25,212 bases of DNA from Tritrichomonas foetus (GCA_001839685.1 MLAK01000975.1:16286-41497); one strand, 5' to 3'. Positions 1-9,116 are shown, counted from the stretch's first letter. Made by a program: numbers and translations. Notes: a model not told the origin generated them from the letters alone.

Positions 1-144
1 TCCTTGATTTCATTATTCATTTACTTCATTATTCCTTGATTCCTTTATTAATTTGCTTCATTATTCCTTGATTTCATTATTCCTTGAATTACTTAATCCT
101 TGATTTCATTATTCATTTACTTCATTATTTATTTGATTCGTTAG
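1..144. repeat. 16-bp minisatellite, nine units, open at window edge
   Basis: Nine consecutive 16-bp units run in exact register from base 1. The commonest unit is TCCTTGATTTCATTAT (1-16, 65-80, 97-112), alternating with TCATTTACTTCATTAT (17-32, 113-128) and degenerate forms (33-64, 81-96, 129-144). Units 1-2 and 7-8 form the same 32-bp pair, which suggests duplication of a dimer. The array probably continues left of the window. Beyond 144 it decays into T-rich DNA, a T10 run (171-180) and a short ATT repeat. Confidence 0.9.
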
Positions 145-1662
145 TTTTTATTCCTTTATTTCGTTCCTTCTTTTTTTTTTATTATTATTATTCATAAATA
201 GAAATATTGAGACCAAAGACATATAGTATTTATAAGGCTCGGAATCCGAAATATATATACAATATCACCCATTTCCCAATCGAATAAGGCAAAACAGTCA
301 AAATAATGTTTTTCTCACCACAAAATATGCACTATAGTGGCAGAAAATAAACAAAAATAATATCTCCATGTGGAATTAAATCCAGAAAAAGGAAAAAGAA
401 CTTGATTAAATTAAAAAAAAAAATAGGTCGAGAAAAAAATTTACTATGAATAAGAAAATTGTTTAAAATTTATTTAAACGGTACATCCACAATAAAGATA
501 AAATTTTGGTATCGGATCTTTGGGTATAAATGTCTATTTGTAAACAACAAAATAATCATTTGTTTTCACATTTGTAATTTGGTTGCTTGTTGGAATTGAG
601 ATAATCGCTTCTTTTGTTTCGCCTGTATGTTTTTGAAACGGGGAAAACTTCGTCCAGATCACTGACTTTAACTTTTTCCTATAATAAGGAATAGTATTCA
701 AAACATATTTTTTAGACAATTCAAAATCTCGAAAATGATATTGAAAACGCTCCACATGAAGCAACTTTTTCTTTTATATAATAATTACTCCCCTTCACAA
801 AGGTTGAAATAATTGACCTTCGTGTGGAATTCCCATGGGGAATCTGGTACAATCCAAATTTTCTGATGATATCACCTGAATAGGATATTATTTGTGAATT
901 CACCGCCATTATCTTTAATTACCAATTTTTATCTCGTTCATTATATAGTGTCTTTCCTTACCAATAAGAAGAACCACATGATGCAAAATAAATCAAACTA
1001 TCTCTCATATAATTAAAATCTATTTCTATTAGCAGTGAGAATGAACTATTTAACTGATAACACAAGAAAAGATAACGTATTACTAAACAACAAACTGATT
1101 GAAATACTTTACAATCAATCAATAAATTAAGCTCTAATAATCATACAACTTTTTCAACAGATGTCATACATCTTGAATACTGTTAATATACCAATATATA
1201 GGGAAATAATACCAATTTATAGAAATAGATCGAAATAGGCATAGAAGAGGAATGTCTATAAAAATCTGAAATGTATCTTCGATCCCCTTTAGATCGAAAT
1301 AGAAGTAGAATAGATTTAGTCTCGTGATCTTTATTAGAACATTTGGATCCATCATTGAAGGAAAGAGCTCCGGGACGAATGAGCATGGCTGATGGGCGCA
1401 AAGCGACTATAATTTCTTTCACCAAGCAGCGCCTTTTTCACAGGTTGAATTGGAACATATCATATATTAAAAATAAATAAAATAATAGAAAAAAACTCTC
1501 TGAAATTAAACAGAAAACCAAGAAAATATTACTTTTTTCAATCAATCATTTATTTTCAACATTCTAATTTCACTCACCATTCATAAAAACATCAACTAAT
1601 AATATTTAGTTGTTATTATTCTAACTAATCATCATATATTTTAAAAAAAATCTGAGAAACTA
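145..1662. other. Long AT-rich non-genic stretch
   Basis: No confident gene is visible. The stretch holds a T10 run with ATT repeats (171-192), a pair of overlapping minus-strand frames that may be a broken small gene (534-909), three copies of the AACTTTTT core (670, 763, 1147), and an isolated GC-richer patch around 1365-1440 (48% G+C in 1381-1440 by count). No tRNA or rRNA signature was seen. The three motif copies are unexplained, since the only neighbouring gene (1663-2274, minus) has its 3' end here. Confidence 0.5.
534..909 (-). pseudogene. Possible frameshifted small gene, unknown product
   Basis: On the minus strand an ATG at 909 opens a 62-codon frame that ends at 721. A second frame, with no early ATG of its own, overlaps it and runs to a TAG at 534. 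The two differ by one base, and the switch point lies at an A5 run (766-770 on the plus strand). Removing one base there would give one frame of about 124 codons. The conceptual product has a plausible mixed composition, but I recognise no family. Against a gene: two copies of the AACTTTTT motif (670, 763) lie inside it, and the region is otherwise typical intergenic DNA. It could be a relic, a sequencing error or chance. Confidence 0.25.
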
Positions 1663-2274
1663 TTATAATTTGAGGCTTGGGCTTTGGCTATTGCTGTATA
1701 AAAATGAATCATTGTTTTTTTGTCTTTGTATTTGTGGCTTTGAATTGTCATTAGAAATATTCCAACTAATGGGTAAAGGGTTAGATGAAGGATCATCAGG
1801 AAGATCAGGAATTACTGTTTGAAATAGGTTCTGATGTGAATTAATATTGTGATCATTCAATTTTTTGGAAAAATTCTTATATAATGATTTTGGTTTTATG
1901 GAATCCTTTTTTTTATATCTAAGATCAGAAAGTCTATTATATTCATTCAAAAGAGTTTTATCAAGGATAAGATTTGCTCTTTCACGAATAATATCATCGT
2001 TTTTCAAAAAGTACATAATTTTTGGCAAATTAGATTTGCAACTTTCTGGGAACGAATAAATAAGTTCATTAGGGCCATCAACAATATTTTGCATTGAAGT
2101 ATCAATTGATACTATTTTTCCTTTTAATGCAAAAATTCTAGGTTGATCATTAAACAATTTTTCCAATCTTTTTATTTGCATTGACTTTTTCACAATGACT
2201 CTTTTTACATTTTTTTCGATGGGAGAGCACAATATAATTCTGAATGATTCATCATCATTTATAATTGTGTTCAT
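1663..2274 (-). CDS. Hypothetical protein with ubiquitin-like N-terminal pattern
   Basis: This 203-residue protein starts at a true ATG (2274). The first 75 residues show the strand-strand-helix-strand order of a beta-grasp fold: FRIILCS (11-17), VKRVIVKK (23-30), helix QIKRLEKLF (33-41), then PRIFALKGKIV (45-55) and a final LIYSF (71-75). This resembles ubiquitin-like or PB1-like domains, but I could not place it in a named family. The middle (about 90-140) is charged and helical, and the C-terminal 60 residues are Asn/Ser/Pro-rich and probably disordered. There is no signal peptide or membrane segment. Upstream on the coding strand, two overlapping TCACTT initiator-like sites (2319-2329) would give a 5' leader of roughly 45-55 nt. 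It could be an adaptor or scaffold, but the function is unknown. Confidence 0.7.
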   Translation of the reverse strand: MNTIINDDESFRIILCSPIEKNVKRVIVKKSMQIKRLEKLFNDQPRIFALKGKIVSIDTSMQNIVDGPNELIYSFPESCKSNLPKIMYFLKNDDIIRERANLILDKTLLNEYNRLSDLRYKKKDSIKPKSLYKNFSKKLNDHNINSHQNLFQTVIPDLPDDPSSNPLPISWNISNDNSKPQIQRQKNNDSFLYSNSQSPSLKL

Positions 2275-3137
2275 AGAAACTTGGTTTTTAAATAGAATTC
2301 TTTCCCACTCACCAAAAAAAGTGAAGTGAAAATTGTGTCAATATTTGAAGGAAATAAAAGAATGTCTGATGTTCTATCAAAAAGATATGTGTCGAATAGT
2401 CAATCCATCAAAATTCGAAATGAAACGAAGTATATAGCATCTTGATAGGATAATCTCTCAGGAAAAAAATCTGAAGAGTATTTATGAGCATCTGAATTAA
2501 ATAATATGACAAGTAATTTTAAGTCTAAGAAAAAATTGACATGTAACTAATAATTCAAAGAAAATAATAATTGGCCATTAACAATAAAAAAAAGAGATGA
2601 TGCCAAAATAATATGTTCTTTTATAGATGGATATGCATATAAATATTCATATATTGAAAATCATATTCGAAATGACTAAAAAATAATGTCGAATGAAAAG
2701 TTGATGATTCATAATTTGTGATAATTTTTATTCTGTCAACACCTATACATATGCAGCATATATAATCATATAGATACCACTAATATCGGATCTTTTTTCA
2801 GAGAAAAATTATACATTGTCATAAGTCAGAGAAAATTAAATTCTGACAAATAAAATGTACCTATGATTTTGGATATATTAATATTATTGAGGACTAAATG
2901 TAAAAATAAATTTTGTCTATTTATAAAACTATCGAAATTGAGATATGATTAATATCTTATTTTGGAAAATGCTTTTTTGACAGTGGATTTCATGCATAAC
3001 ATGTAAAGATTTGTTCATACACAGAAATACTTGAAAGGGTAGGACAGAAAATAATGAGTAGAAAGAATTAAACCAAAAGATTCAACAACGATGGTGTTCA
3101 GACAAATATGTATACAAAAAGTTAACTAAACTTTGGA
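2275..3137. other. Divergent intergenic region, AT-rich
   Basis: This 863-bp gap separates two divergently transcribed genes. It holds the initiator-like TCACTT pair for the minus-strand gene (2319-2329) and an AACTTTTT-core copy at 3114-3123, just before the plus-strand acyltransferase. Otherwise it is unremarkable AT-rich DNA with no convincing reading frame or RNA gene. Confidence 0.5.
3114..3123 (-). promoter_or_regulatory. AACTTTTT-core motif before the DHYC gene
   Basis: The plus strand reads ACAAAAAGTT, the reverse complement of AACTTTTTGT. It lies 14 bp before the ATG at 3138. No TCAYTW initiator is visible close to this start. The promoter role is inferred from recurrence of the motif across the window. 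Confidence 0.5.
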
Positions 3138-4136
3138 ATGATTCTTTCCCTTCGCCATGGGAACCAGCCGGCAACAGAAAATGGTGATCCAATTGATTTC
3201 CCTGGTTACAGTTCTGGGCATTTCTATAAAAAGTTCGGAATCACGTTCATGAAAGTTGATAATTTAAATGAAATATTTCTTGGCTCTTGGATAGTAAAAC
3301 CACTTGTTCCTATCTTATCTTCACTTATTGCAATATTTGGTGTTCCTTTAGCGACAGCAGTATTTTTCCGTAAGTTTTCATGTTGGAAATTACTTTTCGT
3401 GATTGACACCATTTTAATGATTTTCTTTCTAGTTTCATTCTTTCGAACAAGCATTGATGGGCCAGGGTACTATCCCTTTTATTGGGCCCTTGGTGATAAT
3501 CCAATCATTACAAATAATGAGTTTTATGAAAGCGGAGAAGAATCTGTTCTATTCAAATCTAAATTTGATCCGCCACCAGCTGGAATCATTTCAAACGATC
3601 TTCAGCTCACCTGGGCCCGCACACAAAAAAGGCCAGCACGCTCAATTGTTGCAAAATCTGCAAGAAGAATTGTAATTCGGCCTGACCATTATTGCAAATA
3701 TAGTGAAACATGGATTGGTAAGCGGAACTTTAAATTTTTCATTTTATTTAATTTATATGGATCATTGTTTGTTGGCTTGATTACACTTGTTGGAGTTTTT
3801 GTAATATATGGCGATTTTAAATCAGGTAACTGGGGACTTTTCAATTTTACTTTTCTCTTTCATGTTGCTGGTGAGATTACTGCATTTGAATTCACTGGTT
3901 TATGTTTTTCTTTTTTTGTTGCTTCTATCATGAGTGTATGTCGTGGAACAACAGATTGGGAAAGAACTAACAAATTACCGGTTATTAAATTTTCGAAAGG
4001 CTCATTGAAAGCAAACATCGAAGATGTGATGGGACCAATGTCGAAGTTTTACCTTTATTTGTCTCCTTTTTATTCGCCATGGTCAAACATTCCTAATGAT
4101 GATCTTATTGCGGGATATAATAATTATTATGAATAA
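3138..4136 (+). CDS. DHHC-family (DHYC) palmitoyltransferase-like membrane protein lacking zinc-binding cysteines
   Basis: This 332-residue protein matches the DHHC S-acyltransferase layout: two membrane segments (about 52-77 and 84-102), a cytosolic core, two more segments (about 198-224 and 234-267), and the family TTxE motif as TTDWE (271-275). The core motif is DHYC at 183-186, followed by a WIGKRNFKFF block that matches the conserved N..FF region. DHYC instead of DHHC is known in yeast Akr1. The spacing from the Pro-x-Arg element (166-168) to DHYC is canonical, yet the usual cysteine positions hold Ala172, Ala175, Ile178 and Trp192, the preceding His pair is Ile-Val, and no CxxC precedes it. 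Only the catalytic cysteine remains. It may acylate proteins without zinc-finger support, or it may be a pseudoenzyme. The stop runs into TAAA, a trichomonad-type poly(A) signal. Confidence 0.85.
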   Translation: MILSLRHGNQPATENGDPIDFPGYSSGHFYKKFGITFMKVDNLNEIFLGSWIVKPLVPILSSLIAIFGVPLATAVFFRKFSCWKLLFVIDTILMIFFLVSFFRTSIDGPGYYPFYWALGDNPIITNNEFYESGEESVLFKSKFDPPPAGIISNDLQLTWARTQKRPARSIVAKSARRIVIRPDHYCKYSETWIGKRNFKFFILFNLYGSLFVGLITLVGVFVIYGDFKSGNWGLFNFTFLFHVAGEITAFEFTGLCFSFFVASIMSVCRGTTDWERTNKLPVIKFSKGSLKANIEDVMGPMSKFYLYLSPFYSPWSNIPNDDLIAGYNNYYE

Positions 4137-4750
4137 AAATATTATCTATCTTTATATTTTTTTATTTATTTTGATGAAGCATAGCAAAAATATAATCATT
4201 GTTTCAGAAACAGAAGGAAGAGTGAATCAATATGCATGATACCTTTCATTAAGTTTTTTCATTTGGATTCGTTTTGTTTAAAAGATGAATATCCATCACT
4301 TTTTTTATGAAAATCAATAATCAGGGAAATAAATTTGTCAATCACAAATTATGAATGTTCAAAAGAAAATTCGAAGATCAGAATTAAACCACAACTATTA
4401 CCTGTTCATGCATGATTTAGTGATGATATTAAATTCAATCAAAGAACAAACAACCACAATTATTTTGAAATGAATTAAATATAGATGTCACCATATATTT
4501 CAACGATAAATTTAATACATTTTACACTAGTCTACATCATATAATGGTGTGTTTTCCATGAACAACTCTTTTATTGCTACCAAAAACTAGAGCAGATGAT
4601 TCGAGATATCTCAAACAACATGCATTGAATTGATGATCATACGTTCAAAGACAATAAATCGACAAAAAAATAATTAAAAAAAAGTAGTGAAAGTGGTATA
4701 GTCAACATTTACTTTAATCTGTAGAATTACAAAAATAAAATAAAATAAAT
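4137..4750. other. Convergent intergenic region
   Basis: This 614-bp gap lies between the 3' ends of a plus-strand and a minus-strand gene. It is AT-rich, with no reading frame, repeat array, tRNA or promoter-motif copy that I could find. The absence of the AACTTTTT core here fits the idea that the motif marks 5' ends. Confidence 0.5.
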
Positions 4751-5062
4751 TCAAAAGAATGAAATGAGATTGTGTCCATGGGAACCCTCGAAAACAAACG
4801 AGGATGGGATAGGTGGTGATTCAGCGAAGCAAGGGTTGGTGAAGTGCGGCTGATTTTCAATTTTTGGGTAGTATTCGAGATTTTGTGTCTCATCATCAGT
4901 CGCAAATGGGGTAGTTGGTCGTGGAAGAGCCTCTGCGATATTGATCGGGTCGTCGGAAAAAATTCCTAGGAATGGCTGTCTATGTTCGTTATAGCTAGCT
5001 GACGGGCTGAGGCCTCCGAAGGAAGAATCATCGCCACAGAAGTCAAACCAAACGGATTGCAT
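4751..5062 (-). CDS. Small orphan protein, acidic and proline/serine-rich
   Basis: This ATG-started frame of 103 codons is markedly GC-richer than its surroundings (about 50% G+C in 4801-4860 by count). In an AT-rich genome that favours a real coding region. The product has many Asp, Glu, Pro, Ser and aromatic residues, including short acidic-aromatic patches such as WFDFCGDD (5-12) and IFSDDP (34-39), and two SP/TP sites. There is no membrane segment, signal peptide or domain I recognise. It looks like a disordered peptide carrying linear motifs. An AACTTTTTGA motif lies 35 bp before the start. Reading frames also stay open in a second minus-strand frame, so coding status is not certain. Confidence 0.5.
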   Translation of the reverse strand: MQSVWFDFCGDDSSFGGLSPSASYNEHRQPFLGIFSDDPINIAEALPRPTTPFATDDETQNLEYYPKIENQPHFTNPCFAESPPIPSSFVFEGSHGHNLISFF

Positions 5063-5095
5063 GACCAGCCAGTGGAACCAAACCGTTTCTAATAT

Positions 5096-5105
5096 TCAAA
5101 AAGTT
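5096..5105 (-). promoter_or_regulatory. AACTTTTTGA motif before the 4751-5062 frame
   Basis: It reads AACTTTTTGA on the coding (minus) strand, 35 bp before the ATG at 5062. It matches the full ten-base consensus seen elsewhere in the window. Confidence 0.5.
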
Positions 5106-5739
5106 TATTTAAAATGATACGCGATTTAGAAAAATGATTCGATTTTTATAGAAAAAAAGAGAAAATTAATAGAAATATTTGTTTGTAGTATTCAAATCGA
5201 ATAAAATATATTCGCAAAAATTATCAGAAAAAGTGGATCATCAATTGTTTTCTGACGTTTATAATTGATTTATATTTGTGAAATCTGGAGGTTTAATTCA
5301 ATAGCACTTAATGAACCTATTTTGCATCATTTATCTGACATTTTAATTTTTATGAAAAAATAAGACGAATCGAATGACATATAAACTTGTTGAATTAAAA
5401 TCACAATATAGCTATGGTATTATCAAAAAGTGTATTTTCTGCTATTTCTACCAACCACTGAGCTTTTATATTCATAATATTACTTCATAATCATACATCA
5501 ACTCTGATTAAGCTAAATTGGTTCCTCCATCTTTGAATCGTATTGAGTCTTATGATATCCTTTTAGAGGGATTCCTCTCGATATTTGCAATCACATACAC
5601 ATTTGATAACGTTTTCAACAAAAGATATTTTGAAAATCAAGCAAAAAGCAGCGATCCAGTGATTGACTTTCAAATAAACGTACATATAACTACGATCAAA
5701 AACTATTCAAATAAAGTGATGGATATTCAATAATTAGTG

Positions 5740-5749
5740 AACTTTTTGA
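5740..5749 (+). promoter_or_regulatory. AACTTTTTGA motif before the P4-ATPase
   Basis: It reads AACTTTTTGA on the coding strand and ends about 4 bp before the ATG at 5754. If the motif is a core promoter element, either the leader is almost absent or translation starts at the next in-frame ATG (residue 26, base 5829). Confidence 0.5.
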
Positions 5750-5753
5750 ATAA

Positions 5754-8700
5754 ATGAAAAAAATTGAGAATACGATTAAAAACGTTTTATTCACAAAAAG
5801 TCAAGAAAGTGAGCAATTTAATTCGTCAATGTCGGCTCGAATATCTGCAGCCGAGCAATCAAATGCTTGGGCTGTGGTACATTTTCTTTATCCGTCTAAT
5901 GAATGGCCCGGACAAAAAGATAATTTCATCTCCACGACAAGATACAATGCATGGACTTTTCTTCCGCTGACATTATTTGAAAATTTCCGATGTATGACAA
6001 ACATATACTTCCTCATTGTTTTGATTATATCATGTTTGCCGTCGTCACCCGTTTCTTTTGTATTGAATTTAATTCCCCTCGTTTTTGTTTTAGCTGTGTC
6101 AATGGTCAAATCGGGAATTGAAGACATGCTGAAAAGGAAGCAGGACAAGATCAGAAATCAGACCCCTGTGAAAATATATAAATATGGTGAATGGGTGACA
6201 GTTCAATCAAAAGATATTCATGCTGGTGATTTGGTTATGCAGGAAGGAACATGCATGGTGGCGTGTGATATGCTTTTTATCACATCATCTAATGAAAACC
6301 AAACTGTTAATTATTCAGAAACTCAATTAAATGGTGAATCTGCAGTTAAAACATTATCACCACATCCGGCATTCAAAGAACAACAATTCCCGGCATTTTT
6401 AATTCGGAACCAATTTGAAGTTCACTTGCCAGAACCAACTCGTGATTTATTTAAATTCGATGCCAAAATGGTCGGACCCAATAATTCCAAATATCCAGTT
6501 GCTATACATAATATTTTATTAAGGGGAATGACAATTCAATACACTGATTGGTTCATGGGAATTGCCTTATGTACTGGGCATGATTGTAAAATAATGAAGA
6601 ACCAAGGACACCCACCTGCAAAAGTCACACAATTTGACAAGGATATTAATTGGATGATTATTGGAATATTTATTTTCAAAATGTCATTAATCTTGATTTT
6701 AGCAGGTGTTTGTGCCCATCAAGAAAATAACAAATTCCCTTATTTGAAATTAGTCATTTCATCAATTGGATCATCAATGTGGACTGCTTGGATGCAATAT
6801 TTTGTTTTATATTCATATTTCATTCCAATTTCATTAATGGTTACTGTTGAAATTATTCGTTTATTCCACATGATTATTTTGATGTTTGATAAAGGAATGG
6901 TGGATGAACTTTTTGGTTGGCCTGAGCCACATAATGCCAATTCTATCGGTCAACTTGGTTTAATAACTCATGTTTTGTCTGATAAAACTGGAACATTGAC
7001 TGAAAATCTAATGGAGCTTGTTCAGTTTGTTGATAAAAATGGTCTAAAAGAAGCAAGTACTTTTGCTAATCAACCAAAAGAAGAAATTGATGCGTCTTTT
7101 GACTTTTTACAATGTTTGGCAATTTGTAATACTGTTATTGTTTATCATAGTCCTGATGGGAAAACAGAATATAATGCAGAAAGTCCAGATGAATCAGCTT
7201 TTGTAAGTTTTGCTGCAAAATGCGGTGTTGTTTTAATTGATCGACAACCTGATTCAATGGTGATTGAAATGAAAGGTGAACAAGTAAAATATGACATCAT
7301 ATCCCTTCTACCTTTCGATTCTGATCGAAAACGAATGACAATTGCTGTGAAAGAAGAAGGTAAAGAAGAAGTAATCATTTTCACAAAAGGTGCAGATAAT
7401 ATTATTTATGAGAGATCTGTTCAACCAATGTATCAGGATGAAGTTAATGTGTTTGCACTTGCTGGACTTCGTACTTTGGTATTTTCAAAACGTGTACTTA
7501 GTAAGAAAGAGGGTGATGAGTGGATTCAAGAATTCAATGAAGCCAATTCTAGTATTGAAAATCGAGATGAAGCAATAGCAGCAATTGCTCCACATATTGA
7601 AAGCCAGCTTGAATGCGTTGGTGTATCAGCAATTGAAGATCGTCTTCAACCACACGTTCGTGAAGCAATTAGGTGGTTAAGAGCGGCTGGTATTTCTTTA
7701 TGGGTCCTTACTGGTGACAAACTTGAAACTGCAATTGAAATTGGTAAAACATCTGCTGTTATATTACCAGATTCTGATATGCTTATTGTATCTAATGAAG
7801 ATGACAACGAAATTGAAAAACAAATTAAGCATTATAGTGAACAATTTGATGGATTTCATGATCCTGTCTTAATTTTAACAGCACATGCGACAGAATTAGT
7901 GCTTACTAAACTTACAGATATCTTTATGCCAGTTGCATTGAAATGTAAAAGCGTGATATTTTCAAGGGTTTCTCCATTCCAGAAAGCATCAATTGTTGCT
8001 GCTGTTAAAAGGCAAAAAGGAACGATGACTTTGGCAATTGGTGATGGCGCAAATGATGTTGGAATGATTCAAGAAGCGCATGTTGGAATTGGTGTCCAAG
8101 GAAGAGAAGGAAGCCAAGCTGCACAAAATTCTGATTTTGCAATTCCTAGATTCCAACACTTAATTCGTTTAATTGCTGTTCATGGTCATTGGACTGTATC
8201 TAGATTCATGAAAACAGCAATGTTTATGTTATATAAGAACTTTACTTTTATTATGACTTACTTTTGGTCTTCTTTTGATACAATGTTTTCACCTACAGAT
8301 TTTTATGATCAATTTTTCATTTCTATGTTTAATTTAGTGTTCACACTTTTACCACCATTTGCATATGGATTCTTTGAACGTGATATGAAAGAAGGGGCCC
8401 TTCTTAAATATCCTCAACTCCATCGAAGTGTTCCAAATCCAATGCGATTACCACATTTAATTATTTATTTTGCTTATGCAATTTATCAATCAGTTGTTGT
8501 TTATTATTCTGTTAGGTTGGCATGTAAAGATGACTTTTTACAAAGTAATGGAAACTTGGCATATTTAATTGTAGTTATGATTGTTGCAATCCAAATGGCT
8601 CTATGGGCAAATGATTGGAATGGCTTTGTCATTGCTGCTTTGATACTCACTTTTGTTTTACTGTTTGTTGTAGTTATTGGTTATTCATATATTGCTGTTC

Positions 8701-9116
8701 CTTCATTAGTTGGTGTTATTGAAGAAATTCTTGGATCGGTTCGTGGGTGGTGTACCATTGCTATAACTCTAGTTTTGTCAATTATTCCACCTGCAACAAT
8801 TTCATTTATTATGAGTCAGTTTAAGCCAACCTTATCGCGATTAATCATGGAAAGAGAATGTGAAGATAAAAATGATCCACTTGATTTTGTTGAAGCAATG
8901 AAACTTAATCCATGTTTTGCAGGTGAATTCACGAAAAATAAAGATGCTTCAGAAGTTTCAGAAATTTCTTCTGATGAAATTGAAGATAACAGTCAGAGTA
9001 GAAGTAAAACTAAGAGCAAGACAAAGAGCAGAAGTAAAATGTCTAGTAAAAAGAAAGATCCAGTTGAAAATGGCGGAGAAAAAGATGAAAAAGAACTTGA
9101 AGATATTAAAAGTTAA
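5754..9116 (+). CDS. P4-type ATPase (phospholipid flippase)
   Basis: This 1120-residue protein is full length for the P4 family, whose members move aminophospholipids to the cytosolic leaflet. The N-terminal flippase block (ST.RYN.WTFLP...F, 60-77) leads into M1-M2. The actuator loop has NGESAVK (193-199) where P4 pumps usually have DGETNLK; the catalytic Glu195 is kept. M4 holds PISL (358-361), including the isoleucine important for lipid passage. The phosphorylated Asp is D410 in DKTGTLT. The nucleotide domain has ESPDESA, DSDRKRM and KGAD (from K545). The hinge GDGANDVG is at 763-770. Six further membrane segments fill about 800-1050, then a Lys/Ser/Glu-rich cytosolic tail. M1 ends SCLP (93-96) rather than the common QQIP. 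P4-ATPases normally need a CDC50 partner, and none is encoded here. Confidence 0.96.
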   Translation: MKKIENTIKNVLFTKSQESEQFNSSMSARISAAEQSNAWAVVHFLYPSNEWPGQKDNFISTTRYNAWTFLPLTLFENFRCMTNIYFLIVLIISCLPSSPVSFVLNLIPLVFVLAVSMVKSGIEDMLKRKQDKIRNQTPVKIYKYGEWVTVQSKDIHAGDLVMQEGTCMVACDMLFITSSNENQTVNYSETQLNGESAVKTLSPHPAFKEQQFPAFLIRNQFEVHLPEPTRDLFKFDAKMVGPNNSKYPVAIHNILLRGMTIQYTDWFMGIALCTGHDCKIMKNQGHPPAKVTQFDKDINWMIIGIFIFKMSLILILAGVCAHQENNKFPYLKLVISSIGSSMWTAWMQYFVLYSYFIPISLMVTVEIIRLFHMIILMFDKGMVDELFGWPEPHNANSIGQLGLITHVLSDKTGTLTENLMELVQFVDKNGLKEASTFANQPKEEIDASFDFLQCLAICNTVIVYHSPDGKTEYNAESPDESAFVSFAAKCGVVLIDRQPDSMVIEMKGEQVKYDIISLLPFDSDRKRMTIAVKEEGKEEVIIFTKGADNIIYERSVQPMYQDEVNVFALAGLRTLVFSKRVLSKKEGDEWIQEFNEANSSIENRDEAIAAIAPHIESQLECVGVSAIEDRLQPHVREAIRWLRAAGISLWVLTGDKLETAIEIGKTSAVILPDSDMLIVSNEDDNEIEKQIKHYSEQFDGFHDPVLILTAHATELVLTKLTDIFMPVALKCKSVIFSRVSPFQKASIVAAVKRQKGTMTLAIGDGANDVGMIQEAHVGIGVQGREGSQAAQNSDFAIPRFQHLIRLIAVHGHWTVSRFMKTAMFMLYKNFTFIMTYFWSSFDTMFSPTDFYDQFFISMFNLVFTLLPPFAYGFFERDMKEGALLKYPQLHRSVPNPMRLPHLIIYFAYAIYQSVVVYYSVRLACKDDFLQSNGNLAYLIVVMIVAIQMALWANDWNGFVIAALILTFVLLFVVVIGYSYIAVPSLVGVIEEILGSVRGWCTIAITLVLSIIPPATISFIMSQFKPTLSRLIMERECEDKNDPLDFVEAMKLNPCFAGEFTKNKDASEVSEISSDEIEDNSQSRSKTKSKTKSRSKMSSKKKDPVENGGEKDEKELEDIKS

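Larger units (their letters stand above)
5063..5753. other. Divergent intergenic region
   Basis: This 691-bp gap has an AACTTTTT-core motif at each end, one for each flanking gene (5096-5105 and 5740-5749). A 71-codon frame at 5518-5733 opens only from a TTG and is not called. Nothing else was recognised. Confidence 0.5.

Noticed and set aside
1..144. CRISPR-like array at the left edge
   Set aside because: The 16-bp units are directly adjacent with no spacers and sit beside eukaryotic genes, so this is a minisatellite.
231..260. Possible tRNA-like segment around GGCTCGGAATCCGA
   Set aside because: Only a short palindrome; no acceptor stem, A box or B box could be assembled around it.
1183..1425. 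80-codon minus-strand frame
   Set aside because: Starts from TTG and runs from a GC-rich patch into AT-rich sequence with no protein-like pattern; kept only as a possible relic.
5518..5733. 71-codon plus-strand frame before the P4-ATPase
   Set aside because: It opens only from a TTG directly after a stop, has no internal ATG until near its end, and shows no recognisable similarity.
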